The notes under the pieces: generated by a model
What the model saw: the letters and a program-made list of their open reading frames with translations, nothing else
The model's database searches: none
Told to the model about the DNA's origin: nothing
Translations under genes and position numbers: made by a program
DNA from: Prillingera fragicola
Taxonomy: Eukaryota; Basidiomycota; Tremellomycetes; Trichosporonales; Trichosporonaceae
Direction: 5' to 3'
Length of the DNA: 64,000 nucleotides
Assembly (NCBI GenBank): GCA_002335605.1
Contig: BEDY01000001.1
Location: 248,001 to 312,000, forward strand
Part shown: one piece after another, positions 51,118 through 63,473 of the stretch
Numbering within the stretch: the stretch's first letter is position 1
How the letters are laid out: each line of letters opens with the position of its first letter

Positions 51118-52821
51118 ATGACCGTCACACCCTCTTCGTTGGAAGCCAACGGCGGCCCCCGCAAGGTGGTCTGGTACCGTTCCACCATTTGCGCCGCATT
51201 CATCCTTGGCGTTTGCAACTTTGGAGCCCCAGGATGTGAGTAGCTACTGCGTCGATACGAGGTTCAGCTCTGACAGTACAGTATGGGTCGCGATGAACAG
51301 TCTTGGTGCTGGTGGACAACAGCGACCAGTGAGTGGCACAGCCAAGAGTGGCAGCTTATGGCAGTACCTCGTCAACGCAGCCAATGCTCTCGTCTTCGGT
51401 CTCATGATTATTACCGCTTTTGTTGCGCCTACCATTTTGTGAGTGCGCCGCCGTCCCCGACAGGTACTGACACCAACAGAAACAAGATTGGCATCAAGTG
51501 GTCAATCTTCTTTGGTGGCATCGGCTTCGTTCCCTACCTCGCAGGCTTGTACATGAATAACACTCACGGCACCGAGTGGCTTGTCCTTTTCGGAGCAGCT
51601 TGCTGTGGCCTGAGTGCCGGTCTGTTCTGGGCTGTCGAGGCTGCTGTGGCCATTGCCTACCCCGAGCCAGACCGAATGGGTCTCTGCGTCGGCATCTGGA
51701 TCTCGTTCCGTGTTGCTGGACAGATTGTTGGAGGAGCCATCAGTCTCGGACTCAACGCTGACCGCGCCGGGGCTGGCTCCATCAACCCGGTCGTCTACCT
51801 TGTCTTTGTGGCACTTACCGCGGTTGGCCCCTTTGTGAGTCATGGCCTGCTTCCCCTTGCCCAGTTCTGACATGACAGGTCGCCTTCCTTCTCCCTTCGC
51901 CCGAGCAGCTCCAGCGCCGTGACGGCGTCCAGGTCGACCTGCGCACCAAGACCTCGTTCTTGAAAGAGCTCAAGGCAACCACCAAGCTCTTCCTCACCCC
52001 CAGGGTCAGTCGTCTACTCACACTCTCGTGCGCCTATTGACACCGATAGTTCCTTCTCGTCACCCCTCTCATCTGGCAGGCGGTCTTCCCTCAGCCGTTC
52101 ACCAACACATTTCTCGCACTGCACTTCACCGTCCGCTCGCGCGCCCTTGGCAGCTTCATTTCCGCTATCGCTTGCATCGCTGCAGCCCAGATTCTCGGAA
52201 GGGTCATGGACGTGAAGCGCTGGTCGCTGAAGAACAAGACACGCTGGTCGTTTGTTGTCATCGTGACCCTCCAGGGCGGATGGTGGGTATGGGCAACGGT
52301 GCTGGAGGCAAACTTTCCAACCACCGAGGTCATCGACTGGAACTCGCCGTATTTCGCCCGCACGTTCCCGCTCTACATCTTCCTTGGTGTTGGGTACCAG
52401 CTCAACTACATGTACCTGTACTTCCTTATCGAGAACCGTAAGTCTTCCCCGGCGGTTGTTAGAGCAACGGCTAACCCTTCAGTGGCAACCGAGCCCCGGG
52501 AAATTATCCGCCTCGCTGGTCTCCTTCGAGTTGTCGAGTCAGCAGTAAGTCGCCTGTCCTAGTCGTAGGATAGCCACTGACAGATCTCAGTCTCAGACTG
52601 CTTCCTACGGAATCGGCTCCATTGAGTCGTTCAAGCTCCTTGGCGTGGGGTCCCTCAACTTTGGCCTGTGGGCTGTCGCCATCCCTCCTGCGTGGTTCGT
52701 TATCCGCCGCGTCGGTGTCGACTTCTTTGGGCGCGGCGCCTTCCAAGCAGTCGAGGAGCAGAATGAGAAGGTTCTAGATGGCAGTGAGACCTCGTCGGTG
52801 GACGAGGACGTCAAGGCCTAG
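51118..52821 (+). CDS. UNC93/DUF895-like membrane protein
   Basis: Eight exons: 51118-51235, 51282-51328, 51365-51438, 51480-51834, 51879-52004, 52050-52437, 52483-52544 and 52591-52821; 466 residues. About 11-12 hydrophobic spans. Family landmarks are FGAPGLWVAMNSLGAGGQQ after TM1, GAACCGLSAGLFWAVEAAVAIAYPE and GLCVGIWISFRVAGQIVGG. These fungal MFS-like proteins are of unknown transport activity. Exon 8 has alternative in-frame acceptors 6 nt apart (52591 or 52597). Divergent from the monooxygenase, so the two may be co-regulated. C-tail acidic. Confidence 0.87.
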
Positions 52822-53173
52822 GCGCGCAATGTAGTTTAGACAACATTAGATTTGAGTTCATCCTCTTACAATAGATTATCATGTATTATTCTGGGCATCA
52901 TGGCTTGGTCTCCCGTCAAGCTTCAGTGATTACTCGGAGCTGCACGAATTTACAGAAGCCAGCAACAAGATAGACCAGTATCCGTACATGCCTGAATGCA
53001 TGCCCCAGACCAACCAATGACCAAACATCAATGTCCAAAGCCACCGGAGCCCCGCCACACTCGCACCAAATCCACCTTCCTCGCCCCTCTTTCCACCAAC
53101 CATCGTCCAACAAAAAGAGAACACTGCACCAACCACCTATGCAATGCATAGAAGCAGGTACAGCGACCGCTGC
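52822..53173. other. Intergenic before tRNA-Thr
   Basis: 3' flank of the UNC93-like gene. The A/T-rich stretch near 52860-52890 may carry its polyadenylation signal. No gene supported. Confidence 0.45.
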
Positions 53174-53272
53174 TGCCTTCTACCCGAATCGAACGAGTGA
53201 CCCTGTCATACACTGTAAATCACAGAAGGGGATACTACTAGTGACAAATTCTAACCACTGAACTAAGAAGGC
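53174..53272 (-). tRNA. tRNA-Thr(AGU) with intron
   Basis: Minus strand. The acceptor pairs GCCTTCT with AGAAGGC and the discriminator is A. The anticodon stem is TGTCA/TGACA with loop CT-AGT-A, giving Thr. The T-stem is ACTCG/CGGGT with loop TTCGATT. An intron of about 26 nt sits after position 37. Confidence 0.92.
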
Positions 53273-53432
53273 GTTGATGTTCGTCGACTGGCGAGCCGCG
53301 GGACACTCGGAGTGGCCTCCGGAGGTCTTGAAGCGCCCGATTAGTGCGCTTGTTCCCGTAAATTGCTAATATATCCATACTGCTGACAATGCATGCACAC
53401 CTCTGATGATCTCTATCTAGCCTGTCTACGCT

Positions 53433-54668
53433 CTACTCTCCGTCAAGAGGGTATGTCTCTTGCTGCAGGTTGACCTGAATACCACCGCGCTTCTTATAGT
53501 CACTGTCCGGGAACGGCCTCTTCCATCCTCCCTCGGCAACAGGGGTGGAGAGCCACAAACGCAAGAGGTGACGACGAGGGGCCGGAGGAGCAAAGTCCTT
53601 GTAAGCCGTTCGAGCGTGGAACACGTGGGTCTCGCCGAGGAGCTGGATGTCTCCCACCTCGAGGATGGTGTGGAGCGCAAGCCGCTGGGCCGTGTCCTCC
53701 AGAACCTGGATGGCTTCTTGCTGTTCGGGGGTCATGGCGGGGATGAGGCCAGCTTCGATGTGGCGGGTGGCTGAAAGTCAGCAACAACTCAACGCGTTAC
53801 TGGAGCACTCACTCGACTTTACAAAGTACGGGTCGTAGTGCGAGATGACCTTGCCATCATGGTAGTAGTACACGGCCTTGCGAAGCCAGCCGTCTTGGCC
53901 CTTGTTCTGCTCGCCCTTGCGGTCATTGTACCAGTTGGGCTTTGTGAGAAGTTCCACGACGTCCGGCCTCTCCTTTTGAAGGGTGTTGAACAGGTTGTGA
54001 GATGAGACAATGTCACTCTCGCCACCTTCCTGAGCACGATGCAAGCAAAGAAGACCAACAAGGTCGGCCGAGTCGGTATGGAAGAACTGGCGGGCGGCCG
54101 TCGAGTAGATGCGAACCTTGTCGATCTGGGTGGGGTCATTGCCAATGTCCTTGACATGGCCGAGAACGTGGCCCTTTCCATTCTGGCTGAGGGTGTAGCC
54201 GAAGACGGTGCCGATGCCCAGGTAGATGGCCGCCGATTTTTCCACTCCCCACTCGACGACGGGGAGACCCTTGATTACGGCAACACCGCGGCCGTTGATG
54301 AGCTCGTCGCGAAGGCTGTGAAGGAACGCGTGCGATTTGGCACCAAACTTCCAAGTGTCCTGCCTTGTCAGCTCTTATTTGCGCGTTCTCTGCAAAGAAC
54401 TCACCTTGTTGATGGCAGTCAATGGCTGGCCGGTAGCCTCAAAAGTAGAGTATGCGGTCTCAAGCTCAGCAATGAGCTCCGGAGTCCAGCGGTGGAGCCA
54501 AAGAGATTCATCGTTTTGGAGCTGCTCCTTGGTCCAGACGGTGCGGCCATTGACCTCCTTCGGAAACTTGGCGTAGGGAACAACAAGGTCAAAGTCGGGC
54601 TCGACCTGGCCAGAGGTGAGGCCAAGATCATAGACAGTCTGCGCGGGCTCGGTGAGGGTCACGGTCAT
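53433..54668 (-). CDS. TauD/TfdA-family Fe(II)/2-oxoglutarate dioxygenase
   Basis: Exons 54405-54668, 53813-54359 and 53433-53770 give 382 residues. Iron ligands are HTD in QFFHTDSADLVGLLCLHRA and a distal His in THVFHARTAYKD; the 2-oxoglutarate Arg is likely that of HLLRLWLS. EGGESDIVSSHNLFN is typical of fungal TfdA-domain proteins. These couple 2-oxoglutarate decarboxylation to hydroxylation of small acids such as sulfonates or aryloxyacetates; the substrate here is unknown. A TTATAA element lies about 64 nt upstream (54732). Confidence 0.9.
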
Positions 54669-55668
54669 CTTGTCGTTTTGGAGTGCAAATGCAGTTTGGA
54701 TGAATTTGGGTCTCGTGCACCTCAGCGGATGTTATAAGGACGACTGCCCAGCGTCGAGCATGTCATCGAAAATGTGTTGCTGGCGTGCTCGCATGGCTAG
54801 TGCTGCGGCGGCAGTTGAGCGGCGCGTCCTACAGGCGACATTAAAGCCCATCAGGATGCCGTGGGCAGAGAAGGGAGAGCATTGAATGGCTTGGCTGCCT
54901 GGGTAGTGGTGGTGCAGAGTGTCGCGATGTGGATGAACGATGGCGCAACTCGTTATCTTGATTGCGATAATCGCGTCACATTCAGGGTCAACCTGGTCTG
55001 GGTGCATGGTGTACCCAGAATCATAATGCTGCAGCTCAAACCTCTCCACTACGTTGACCCAGTGATCATTGGCAACAGCGTCAATCTGAGAGTCGAGCTC
55101 ACTGACCACTGTCATGTCCGATGTTGCTTGGTCGTCGGGGAATCCGCAGCCAAGCCGTGTCGTTGAGAAATGCGAGCCACTGGCCACTGGCCGAACCGGC
55201 ACTCGAGCTCTGGGCAATATTATGCCTAGTCAGTAAAGCGTTTCATATCAGCCACCCCGAGACCGGATTGTCTCTGGTCTAAGAATGTCAGAGCTCAGAA
55301 TGCTCGTTGCACATAAGGATGTGGAGGTGATCGGAACTGGCGGCGTGGCGCTAGCATGATTGATGCGTCGAGGACGAGTTCACAGGAACAATAACTCCGA
55401 CAGTTTGACGGGTTGCTTTTCCGATGCTCACAGACGAGGGGACTCGATACTCTACGGAGTAGTGGGAGATGTCATTAACATTACCAAGCCTGAATGTCGA
55501 AGGAAGTCAAGGTCGACCACCTTGGGTGTGACCTCCACCATGTCACGTGACCAACAACAACCAGCGACGAAGTAGTCATCTTGAGCGCAGCGTCGTCATC
55601 CAACAGTTGTTCCTTCACCATCTACTGTGCATAGCTCACCTCAGATTGACACGCTGCGGCCGCTCACT
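54669..55668. other. Divergent intergenic, 1 kb
   Basis: Between divergent starts of the dioxygenase and an unknown membrane protein. TTATAA at 54732. No gene supported. Confidence 0.5.
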
Positions 55669-56685
55669 ATGGGCTCGACACCAGCTGCTGTCAACTTCGC
55701 CACGCTCGCCGTGGCAACCTTCGCCATCATGGTCCGGTTTGGTCAGCCTCTGCCTGCCCTTCCTCCTGCTATCACTGACGACGCAGCCTTCACGCACCCT
55801 GGCCTGGAGAGTAGTAGCGCGATGCTGCGCAGCCCACAGTGCTTTGCTCAGAATGACGCTACGCGCTACGCCTTTCTCCCAGAGTGGCTGAACCAGCTCA
55901 ACTGCACGATCAATGTCTACTTCCAAGCAGCTTACAGCGACAAGGACGCACGCCTGATTATCACGGAGTTTGGTGGTGTCTTCGTGGCATCGACGTTTAT
56001 CATGATTTACGAGTCCTTCCGCCCGCGGTCTGCCTGGGTCGTCAAGCTGGCCTCTCCGCTTCTCTTTATCGGACAGCTCATCACCTCCGCCACATCGATC
56101 CCAATCTACCTCGCGCTCGCGGCTCTGGCTGCTCCAGACGACGGCAAGCCCAACACCCCCCGCGGTCACCACGCATGGACTACCCTTCTCGCTGTCGTTG
56201 GCGGTCTCCTCGTTCCTAGCGCCTACCTCGACGAAGTCCACTGGTCCTTCCCGGCACTTACAATCTGGCAGCCCTTCCCCGTCTACATCTTTGCACTCTG
56301 CATCATCCTCCCGCCCATCCTGCGCCCCATCTTTGGCCGCAGCACGCCCACGATTCCTGTTATCATCATCACCATTATCTGCGTCGGCATTTCAGCCCGG
56401 GCAAGGCTCGCGATCCTCCTGTCGCTCGAGCATGTATCCCTCACTGATCTCTTCCTGCTCACCAACCGCGCACCCGACAGCCTGGTATCTGCGGCGCGCA
56501 TGCTGTTCACGCTCGACTATGTGCTAGGCTTTGTCGCTATTGCCGGGCAGGTTATCCGCCGCAGCTCCCTCAGTGGCAGCAAGGCTTCACTCGCAATTGG
56601 GTTGGCTGCTTTCAGCCTTGTTGGGCCTGGCGCTGGTGTTGTTGGGCTGTGGGCTTATGACGAGCTTCCCGAGCTTCCAATCTAG
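55669..56685 (+). CDS. Multi-pass membrane protein of unknown function
   Basis: A single exon of 338 residues. ATG at 55669 was preferred over an in-frame GTG upstream. Hydrophobic spans are visible at AAVNFATLAVATFAIMVRFG, ITEFGGVFVASTFIMIYES, LLFIGQLITSATSIPIYLAL, TTLLAVVGGLLVPSAYL, FPVYIFALCIILPPILRPI, IPVIIITIICVGIS, MLFTLDYVLGFVAIAG and LAIGLAAFSLVGPGAGVVGL, so about seven to eight. No signature of a named transporter or enzyme recognised. Uniform codon use and length support a real gene. Confidence 0.75.
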   Translation: MGSTPAAVNFATLAVATFAIMVRFGQPLPALPPAITDDAAFTHPGLESSSAMLRSPQCFAQNDATRYAFLPEWLNQLNCTINVYFQAAYSDKDARLIITEFGGVFVASTFIMIYESFRPRSAWVVKLASPLLFIGQLITSATSIPIYLALAALAAPDDGKPNTPRGHHAWTTLLAVVGGLLVPSAYLDEVHWSFPALTIWQPFPVYIFALCIILPPILRPIFGRSTPTIPVIIITIICVGISARARLAILLSLEHVSLTDLFLLTNRAPDSLVSAARMLFTLDYVLGFVAIAGQVIRRSSLSGSKASLAIGLAAFSLVGPGAGVVGLWAYDELPELPI

Positions 56686-56940
56686 AGCAGAGGAATAGAT
56701 GCGCTTCAGATTTCTTGCATGCATAAGAACACTTCACGAATACCACGCCACCACTTGTGCACAATCTCTACTTGTGCACAATCTCTTACGTAACAGACGG
56801 CCATTCCGCGGTGGTAATGGCCGGATTGCCGATGCTCGATTCAGCCGAAGCTGGAGGTAGACGCGACTCTTAAGTCAGTCCATTTTGTTGTTGCATTTGT
56901 CACTCGACTCGACACACCATTTTCACGACATTTACGAACC
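56686..56940. other. Intergenic
   Basis: Short region containing a direct repeat of cttgtgcacaatctct near 56753-56784. Promoter of the Mpv17-like gene. Confidence 0.5.
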
Positions 56941-58077
56941 ATGCCCCCACCACCAGCAGAAGCGACAGCTAGCGCATCGACCTCGGCGTTGAGCAGCAGC
57001 GGAAGCGCTAGCACAATGGCATCGCACACGACCCCAAGCCCAAGCACGACGGTACCTCCACCAGCGACGCGGTTGTCCTTCCCGCGCCGCGTGCTCGCGG
57101 CATACTTGCGGCAGCTCGGGGCGCGGCCGCTGCGTACCAAGATGATCACGTCGACGTTCCTGTTCTTTATGGGCGACACGATTGCGCAGCTTGGTATTGA
57201 GGGGAGGAGGATACCGCTTCTAGGCGCGCCGGTTGAGCCGCCGGTGGATGTTGATGGGAAGGGCAAGGAGAGGGAGGAGAGGGATCCTGATGCCGAGTGG
57301 GATGTGAGTTTGGCTAGGGGATTTGTGGGGCTGGTGCTGACTGTTAGCCTGTTCGCGCTGCGCGACTCATGTTTTGTGAGTCGTTGATTGTGGCTGGAAG
57401 CGGTGACTAACGGCACAGATGGAGGAACAATCTTTGCGCCGCTTGCGCACAACTGGTTGAATCTGCTGCAAAAGGTCCAGCTGGGGTCGAAGTTTAAGAG
57501 TGCGTCGCTAACCATTGCTGCGGTGTGCGCGACTGCTGACTCGCAGCCATCACTGCTCGCGTCGCTGTCGACCAACTCGTGTGGGGACCTTTTATCGTGT
57601 GCCGTGAGTGGAGGCCCAGAGATGGACAATTTCTTCAGCTAACCCTCAGTCTTTTGGACATGTAATGGAATTCTCGAAGGCAAATCCATCCCCGAGGTCA
57701 AGGAAAAGGTCCAACTCGCCTTTCTCCCCGTGTACCAGAAATCGCTCATGGTCTTTGGTCCCACTGCCGCCATCTCCTTTACATTCGTTCCCCTGCAGCA
57801 CCGCCTACTCGTCGGCCAATCTGTTGGGTTGGGCTGGAACACCTATCTCTCCTACCTCAATCACGTCAATAACAAGCGCCTCGCTGCCGCTGCCGATGCC
57901 GTCTCAAAGGCGGAAGCAGCAGAGCTCGCAAACGCTGGCGAGCGTGGAGAGGCAGCGGCCGAGTTGGCACACAAAAAGTCGGAACTCGCGCTTGAGAAGG
58001 CAAGGGTCAGGAGGGAGAAGATCTTGGCTAGCCAGGGTGGTGGCTCGACCGGTGTCGGCACGCGTATGGGACACTAG
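56941..58077 (+). CDS. Mpv17/PMP22 family membrane protein
   Basis: Five exons: 56941-57303, 57348-57375, 57419-57499, 57547-57603 and 57650-58077; 318 residues. The 28-nt exon 2 is needed to restore the family motif DPVRAARLMFYGGTIFAPLAHNW; reading through it gives a stop. TARVAVDQLVWGPF and the C-terminal core (SIPEVKEKVQLAFLPVYQ, then LVGQSVGLGWNTYLSYLNH) follow. Four membrane spans expected in mitochondrial or peroxisomal membrane, as for Mpv17, Sym1 and PMP22. The N-tail is Ser/Thr/Pro-rich and the C-tail is a charged coiled coil, both longer than in typical members. Confidence 0.88.
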
Positions 58078-58707
58078 ATGGGTGATACAAAGAGGATAGA
58101 CGAAGACGGCACCACGCGAGCAAGGAAGGCAGCACCATTGAGTGTCGCCGGTCCCCGTCATCAGCAACCTGCATCGTTCAAGATGGACCGCACGTCCACA
58201 ACGAATGCTCATCAACAACATCGCGTACGACTGGCCGCGAACAACCATACGGTGGGCTCCACTTGAGCGCAGTGTGGCGGCCAGTCTGATCAGTGATTTC
58301 CACTAATCTGGATTTCGGGATTAGGCTAAACAAGCAGGCAGTGCAGGTTTGGAATGGAATCTTGCAACGAGAACGAGCAGTGCTTTGCACGATATGCTTG
58401 ATGACCTGCAGTACTATAGATGCTATGCCTCTATGCAGGATGGATCTGACTTTCAGCACTGCTGCAGATGCACAGGATCAAGATGCATGCAACCACACAT
58501 CCGCTGTGGCCGGGGCCCCCGTTGTGCCTCGATGGCGTGATTAACATTATTTGGTTCCGTGTCTCTGGAGCACGCGCCCTGGGCCGTTCGGCTGTCACCG
58601 GTCCTGGGTGAAGAAATCGAGTCCAACCACAGCGAGCCAGCGAGCGAGCGAGTGACAGTCGACTTGATCTCCATCTCCATCATCATTGTTCTTCCTCATC
58701 ATCCACA
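58078..58707. other. Intergenic, upstream of MET2
   Basis: No gene supported. A short agcgagcgagcgagtg repeat lies near 58640. Confidence 0.45.
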
Positions 58708-60716
58708 ATGACAGACATTCTACAGCATCCCCCACCATCAACAAATGGAACCACCACAGCCAACGGCCAAGCTCACGCCAACGGTAACGGCCACTCCGTA
58801 AAGCCCGATAACAACCCCTACTCGTGTCTCATTCAGCAAGAGATTTCCGTCATTCCCAGCTTCACTCTCGAGTCTGGCGTCACCCTCACCGACGTTCCCG
58901 TCGCTTACAAGACTTGGGGAAAGCTGAACGCCGCCGCCGACAACTGTCTCGTCATCTGCCATGCGCTGACCGGTAGCTCGGACGTCGAGGACTGGTAAGT
59001 CGTCCACAACTCATCCCAACCTGGGTGTGCTGGTGATCACCGGTGGTGGCCAAGCTGTGGCAACAATTATGCTGGACATTATTCGGAGGCCATAATCCTA
59101 AAGATGACAGCACGCACAAGCCACTACAATGGCGTGCTTGCCACCAGAGATCCCCGCACGGCCACCCAGGCGGGCCCCGCATCTCGCACTCTTGACTGGG
59201 CGCTAACTTTCTCTCAGGTGGGGACCCCTTCTTGGCCCCAACCGCGCCTTTGACCCTACTCGTTACTTTATCTTCTGCGGAAACGTCATTGGATCGCCTT
59301 ATGGGACCATTAGCAGTGTCACCACCAACCCTGCTACGGGCAAGCCTTGGGGACCCGAGTTGCCTGGCAGTGCTGTCAAGGACGATGTGCGGTAAGTTGA
59401 GCCATGAGCCGATGTTGGAAGCGTTGGCGGCCTCCAGATCCGATTTCTTGGTCAAGAGGGATCGGATCTGTGTGCTGCCACAAACAGCAATTGTCCAGAC
59501 CTGCCACATACACGCACGCTGACACACCAGTCTCCATTACCTCATCCTGCAGCAGCTTGGTGTCAAGTCAGTGGCAGCGGTTGTTGGCGGCTCGATGGGC
59601 GGGATGACCACCCTCGAGTACCCTCTCAACACCCCTCCTGGCTTTGTGCGCTCGATTGTCGCTCTGGCCACCTCCGCGCGCCACTCGGCATGGTGCATCT
59701 CTTGGGGAGAGGCCCAGCGCCAGTCCATCTACTCGGACCCCGACTACAAGGACGGCTACTACTTTGACAGGGAGGATGGCGAAGTCGACATGTCACTCCA
59801 ACCCTCGCGCGGTCTCGCGGCCGCCCGAATGGCCGCTCTCCTCACCTATCGCTCGCGTGACTCGTTCGAGTCACGTTTCGGCCGCAAGACTGGCTCAAAG
59901 GGCAAGAAGGGTGGTGTTCCCGTCGGCGGTGTTCGCATCATGGGCGGCAGTGAGACGACCGACCCTTCGGACCCGTCCGAGTTTGAGCTTACTCGCTCAT
60001 CGGCTTGGGCTCAGCACAACGACGGTCACCGCTCTTTTAACAGCCGCGCTGGCTCGCCTACCCACTCGAACGGCAGCACGAGCAACAGTACCGACGAGCC
60101 CAAGACGCCCAACACGCCTTTGACCAACATCAACCTCGGCATCCCCTCGGGCAACGGCAAGCTGGGCACAGGCGGCACTCGCGAGCCCAAGGTCTTCAAT
60201 GCTCAGAGCTACCTGCGCTACCAGGGCGACAAGTTTACCTCGCGCTTTGACGCCAACTGCTATATTCATATTACGCGTAAGCTCGACACGCACGACCTCT
60301 CGCACCCGTCCAACTTTCCCGGCACAGTTTCGTCGTCTCTTCCCCGCCAGGATGGTGACGACGATGCCGAGATTGAGGCCGCCCTGCACAACGCGCTCTC
60401 GCTCGAGCCCCCCGCGCTCGTGATCGGTATCGAAAGTGATGGCCTCTTCCAGCCTTCCGAGCAGCGCGAGCTGGCCGCCCACATCCCTGACGCCGAGCTT
60501 GTCATTATCCCGTCGCCTGACGGACACGATGGCTTCCTCCTCGAGTTTGAGGCCATCAACGGCTGGGTTGACGGATGGCTGCGTCGCAAGATGCCCGAAA
60601 ACTATGGCGAGCGCGTCATCTCGCTCGACGAGTGGAACAAGGACGACCAGGACGGCTGGGGTGTCAAAAAGGAGAGCGTCTTTGGCGAGGCCGAGGCGGA
60701 CGTTACTGCATGGTAA
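58708..60716 (+). CDS. MET2: Homoserine O-acetyltransferase
   Basis: Exons 58708-58994, 59218-59391 and 59531-60716 give 548 residues. The alpha/beta-hydrolase core shows DNCLVICHALTGSSDVEDWW, GNVIGSPYGTISS and the nucleophile elbow GGSMGGMTTLEYP; the triad Asp lies in IGIESDGLFQPSEQ and His in SPDGHDGFL. It acetylates L-homoserine with acetyl-CoA for methionine synthesis. A Ser/Thr/Asn-rich low-complexity insertion (about residues 290-380) splits the domain, as in other fungal members. First intron is long (223 nt) for this window. Identity is secure. Confidence 0.95.
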
Positions 60717-61900
60717 GCGTGCAGACGAGGAGGGCGTGACAGAACATTGTGAAGAGGCGGAAGACTAGAGCCACAGAGGGCCTAGAATGGCGAGAACACC
60801 GGACAGAACACAGGGCCAGGCGACGATTCCAACATCGTGTATCAAGTAGTATCTCATCGCATCGCATAAAACAACCCTCACAATCCACATCATTTATCGT
60901 GCCAATAGGTTCCAACACCTCGGCGCGGACGATTCCAACATCGTCGCTTTCTGCGCTTCCTTTTCCCCAACGACGTTCCAACACCTTTGCGGGGGGGCGC
61001 GGGCGAGCTTCGCGAGGAATACATACAATTCTCTATGAAATTATAAATCATTCTGTAGACCGGGCGGAGGCTGCCACGGGGGGGGGAGGGTACCAGGTTG
61101 CGGGTGCTGTGGCCGGTCTGAAGAAGGCATGGGAGGCTCGCTATGGCAAGGCGAGGATAGTCATGCAGCGTACCAGGCTTCAGTGCGACGCATCTGTCAG
61201 TGCACTAGCCAGGAGGGGTGCAAAGTGTGAGACTAGAGGCTACATCCATCAAAAGCTACAACTGTACAAAGGTTACACCGTCACCATGCTATCTGTATCG
61301 TCAGCAACTCTCCACAGCAATGCAAAAGAAGAGAGGAGAAAGGTAGAGTCAGAGATGTAACAATTGGTCTCATTTGTGTATTCGGGCGTGACCCCGACAT
61401 CGAAGAGCTGGGTTTATAGAGCTGAAAGCTCTTTCTCATCCGATAAGGATGGTGTTGGGTGGGGGGAGGAAAGAGGACTCACGAGTTGGTGGGGCTGCAG
61501 CTGCCGACCCATGCCTTGCGGCAGGTGTTGGGCTTGGGGAAAGAGCAGCGGTGGGTGGTATTTGAGTAAAAGGGGAAGAGTGAGGGGCGAGGAGGTAAAA
61601 GTTCGACTGGTTCGCACTGTGGCTCGCACCCATCCGGGGCCCCAGGGCCGAAGTACGTCCTGCATTCGGTCCTCCGTGTCGTTCTTCTGGATGAGCTCTA
61701 CATTCAGATGTGACGTTGCTGCATATCTAGTCGTTCAGCAGGACATGACCCTTGCTTGTAACTCGTACCCGCCCGTTGAGAGACTGTCGATTATCAAAAG
61801 TCATTGCAAAGACACTACCTATCTCTATACCAAACACCTCAACTGCTCCCAATTTCTCTATAATCATAGCCCGGTTACCAAATGTACACGTCTTGCCCAC
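60717..61900. other. Convergent intergenic, 1.2 kb
   Basis: Between the 3' ends of MET2 and the membrane-protein gene. Holds a 16-nt direct repeat (60823-60838 and 60929-60944). Open frames on the plus strand are judged spurious. Confidence 0.5.
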
Positions 61901-63473
61901 CTAAACAAGTCCACCCCACGTACCCAGACCAGCAAATACGCTGCCGACGCCAACAATAAGCCCGCCCCAGGTTACAGCCCCGACACCGACACGGCCGACC
62001 ATCTGCCAAACAAGGTTGAGCACAATGTGGACGGCAGTCACCAGCGCCCAAGCCAGGGGCAACCATTTAGACGGGTTCTTGTTGGGTGCGGCTGGGGGCC
62101 AGTCCCGCGTAGCGTGCAGGTCGTGGCGATAGATGGGCTCAGAGTCAAAGTAGAACGAGGCGAGGATGAGGGTCAGGCCAAGGTTGAGAAGGAGCGTGTC
62201 GAGTCGCCAAAGCACGTGCATTGGCAGAGGGATCAGCTGGGCTAGTCAGTGGATGTCATCTAGAGTCATAGTAGACTTACAGGGAAGGGAATGCCCATGA
62301 CCTCTTCAAGCTCGTGGCGCGCGCGCATGCGCTCGAGAATCTCAACGCGGGACGCCAGCTCGGCTGCGTCCTCTTCGTCCTGAATCATGGCGTCCTCCGG
62401 GGTCAGGAGCGCCTGGTCCTCTGGCACAGTTGTGAGACCACTCTCGCCATCGTCCCAGCACGTGACATCCTCGGGCGCATCGGTTAGCACGTCCTCGTAC
62501 AGGCACAGCTGCTCCCACGCCTGCACGATTCCCCAGGCGGTCTGGGAGACGCCCCAGCCGAGACCGAGGTAGAAGGACGAGTGGAAGCCGGACGTCGGGG
62601 AGGGAATGGTGAGGGGCACGCTCACGAGGCGTGTAGCCTCGTGGAGTACCGTGTGCACGACTGTGGAAAGGACGACGACTGTTTGGCCCCCGAAGGGCAG
62701 CCAGGACACGGCGATAAATGTCGGAACGCGCAGCGCCTGGATGGTGGCCGACGCAAACACACCTACGAGGAAGGCCTTCCAGAAGATGGGGTGCGGGTAG
62801 GCTTGTCCAGTCTTGCGCTCGTCCCTGTTAGGAGGCCTGAAAGAGTCAGCAGCAGTCGTAGCGATGAGGGTGGCTCGTGCGCTATCAGTCGCCATTGCGG
62901 TGGCAATTGACTGAATTGTTTCAAATACCTGGGCGGTTCTCAAAGACAATGTTGCCGCAAGCAACAGGCCTCACACCAATGCGGCGCATTTCTCAGACAG
63001 CTGGAGAGTGCGCCTGTTGCAGAGGGCCAAAGCCAAGGCGAGGTGTGGGAACGGCCGTCCACAACCACAAACAGACGGACGACGACGAGGACAAAGCAAC
63101 TCACCATCCCCAGGTAACCAGAGCGACAAGACCCAGGAAGAATATAAACGTAATGATTGGGACGAGGAGATACAGCCGGCTCATGTATCGCCATGACACT
63201 GACAATCAGCATTGCCGTCTCCGAACTGGATCACAAACTCCCACGCTTAGACTCACAAGGATAAATCGGCCTCTCGAGGGCAAGGTCGACGCAGTCTTCG
63301 CAGTCGTCGTCGTCACAGTATCCATTCTCGCTCCCGCTGTGATCGCCATTGGCAAGCGGGACGTCTGGCACAGTCGTTGTTGCGCCATAACTGACGCGTA
63401 GTTGCCGGAGGGGTGCGTTGCTGGTTGGGGGAGACGATGTGAATATCTGTGGTGGTGGATCCGGCTTGCTCAT
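61901..63473 (-). CDS. Multi-pass membrane protein of unknown function
   Basis: Five exons: 63257-63473, 63105-63198, 62977-63013, 62281-62928 and 61901-62236; 443 residues. A cytosolic N-tail with CDDDDCEDC precedes SRLYLLVPIITFIFFLGLV (TM1); later spans are FWKAFLVGVFASATIQ, TFIAVSWLPFGGQTVVVLS, LLLNLGLTLILASFYF, WLPLAWALVTAVHIVLNLVW and a Gly-rich C-terminal span. A charged loop (EDAMIQDEEDAAELASRVE) lies between. The 37-nt exon 3 joins in frame on both sides. It resembles conserved fungal proteins without assigned function; no family name can be given. Confidence 0.75.

Noticed and set aside
57304..57390. Reading the Mpv17-like first exon straight through to TGA at about 57387
   Set aside because: A GTGAGT donor at 57304 and TTAG acceptor at 57347 restore the DPVRAARLMFYGG motif, so the read-through is intronic.
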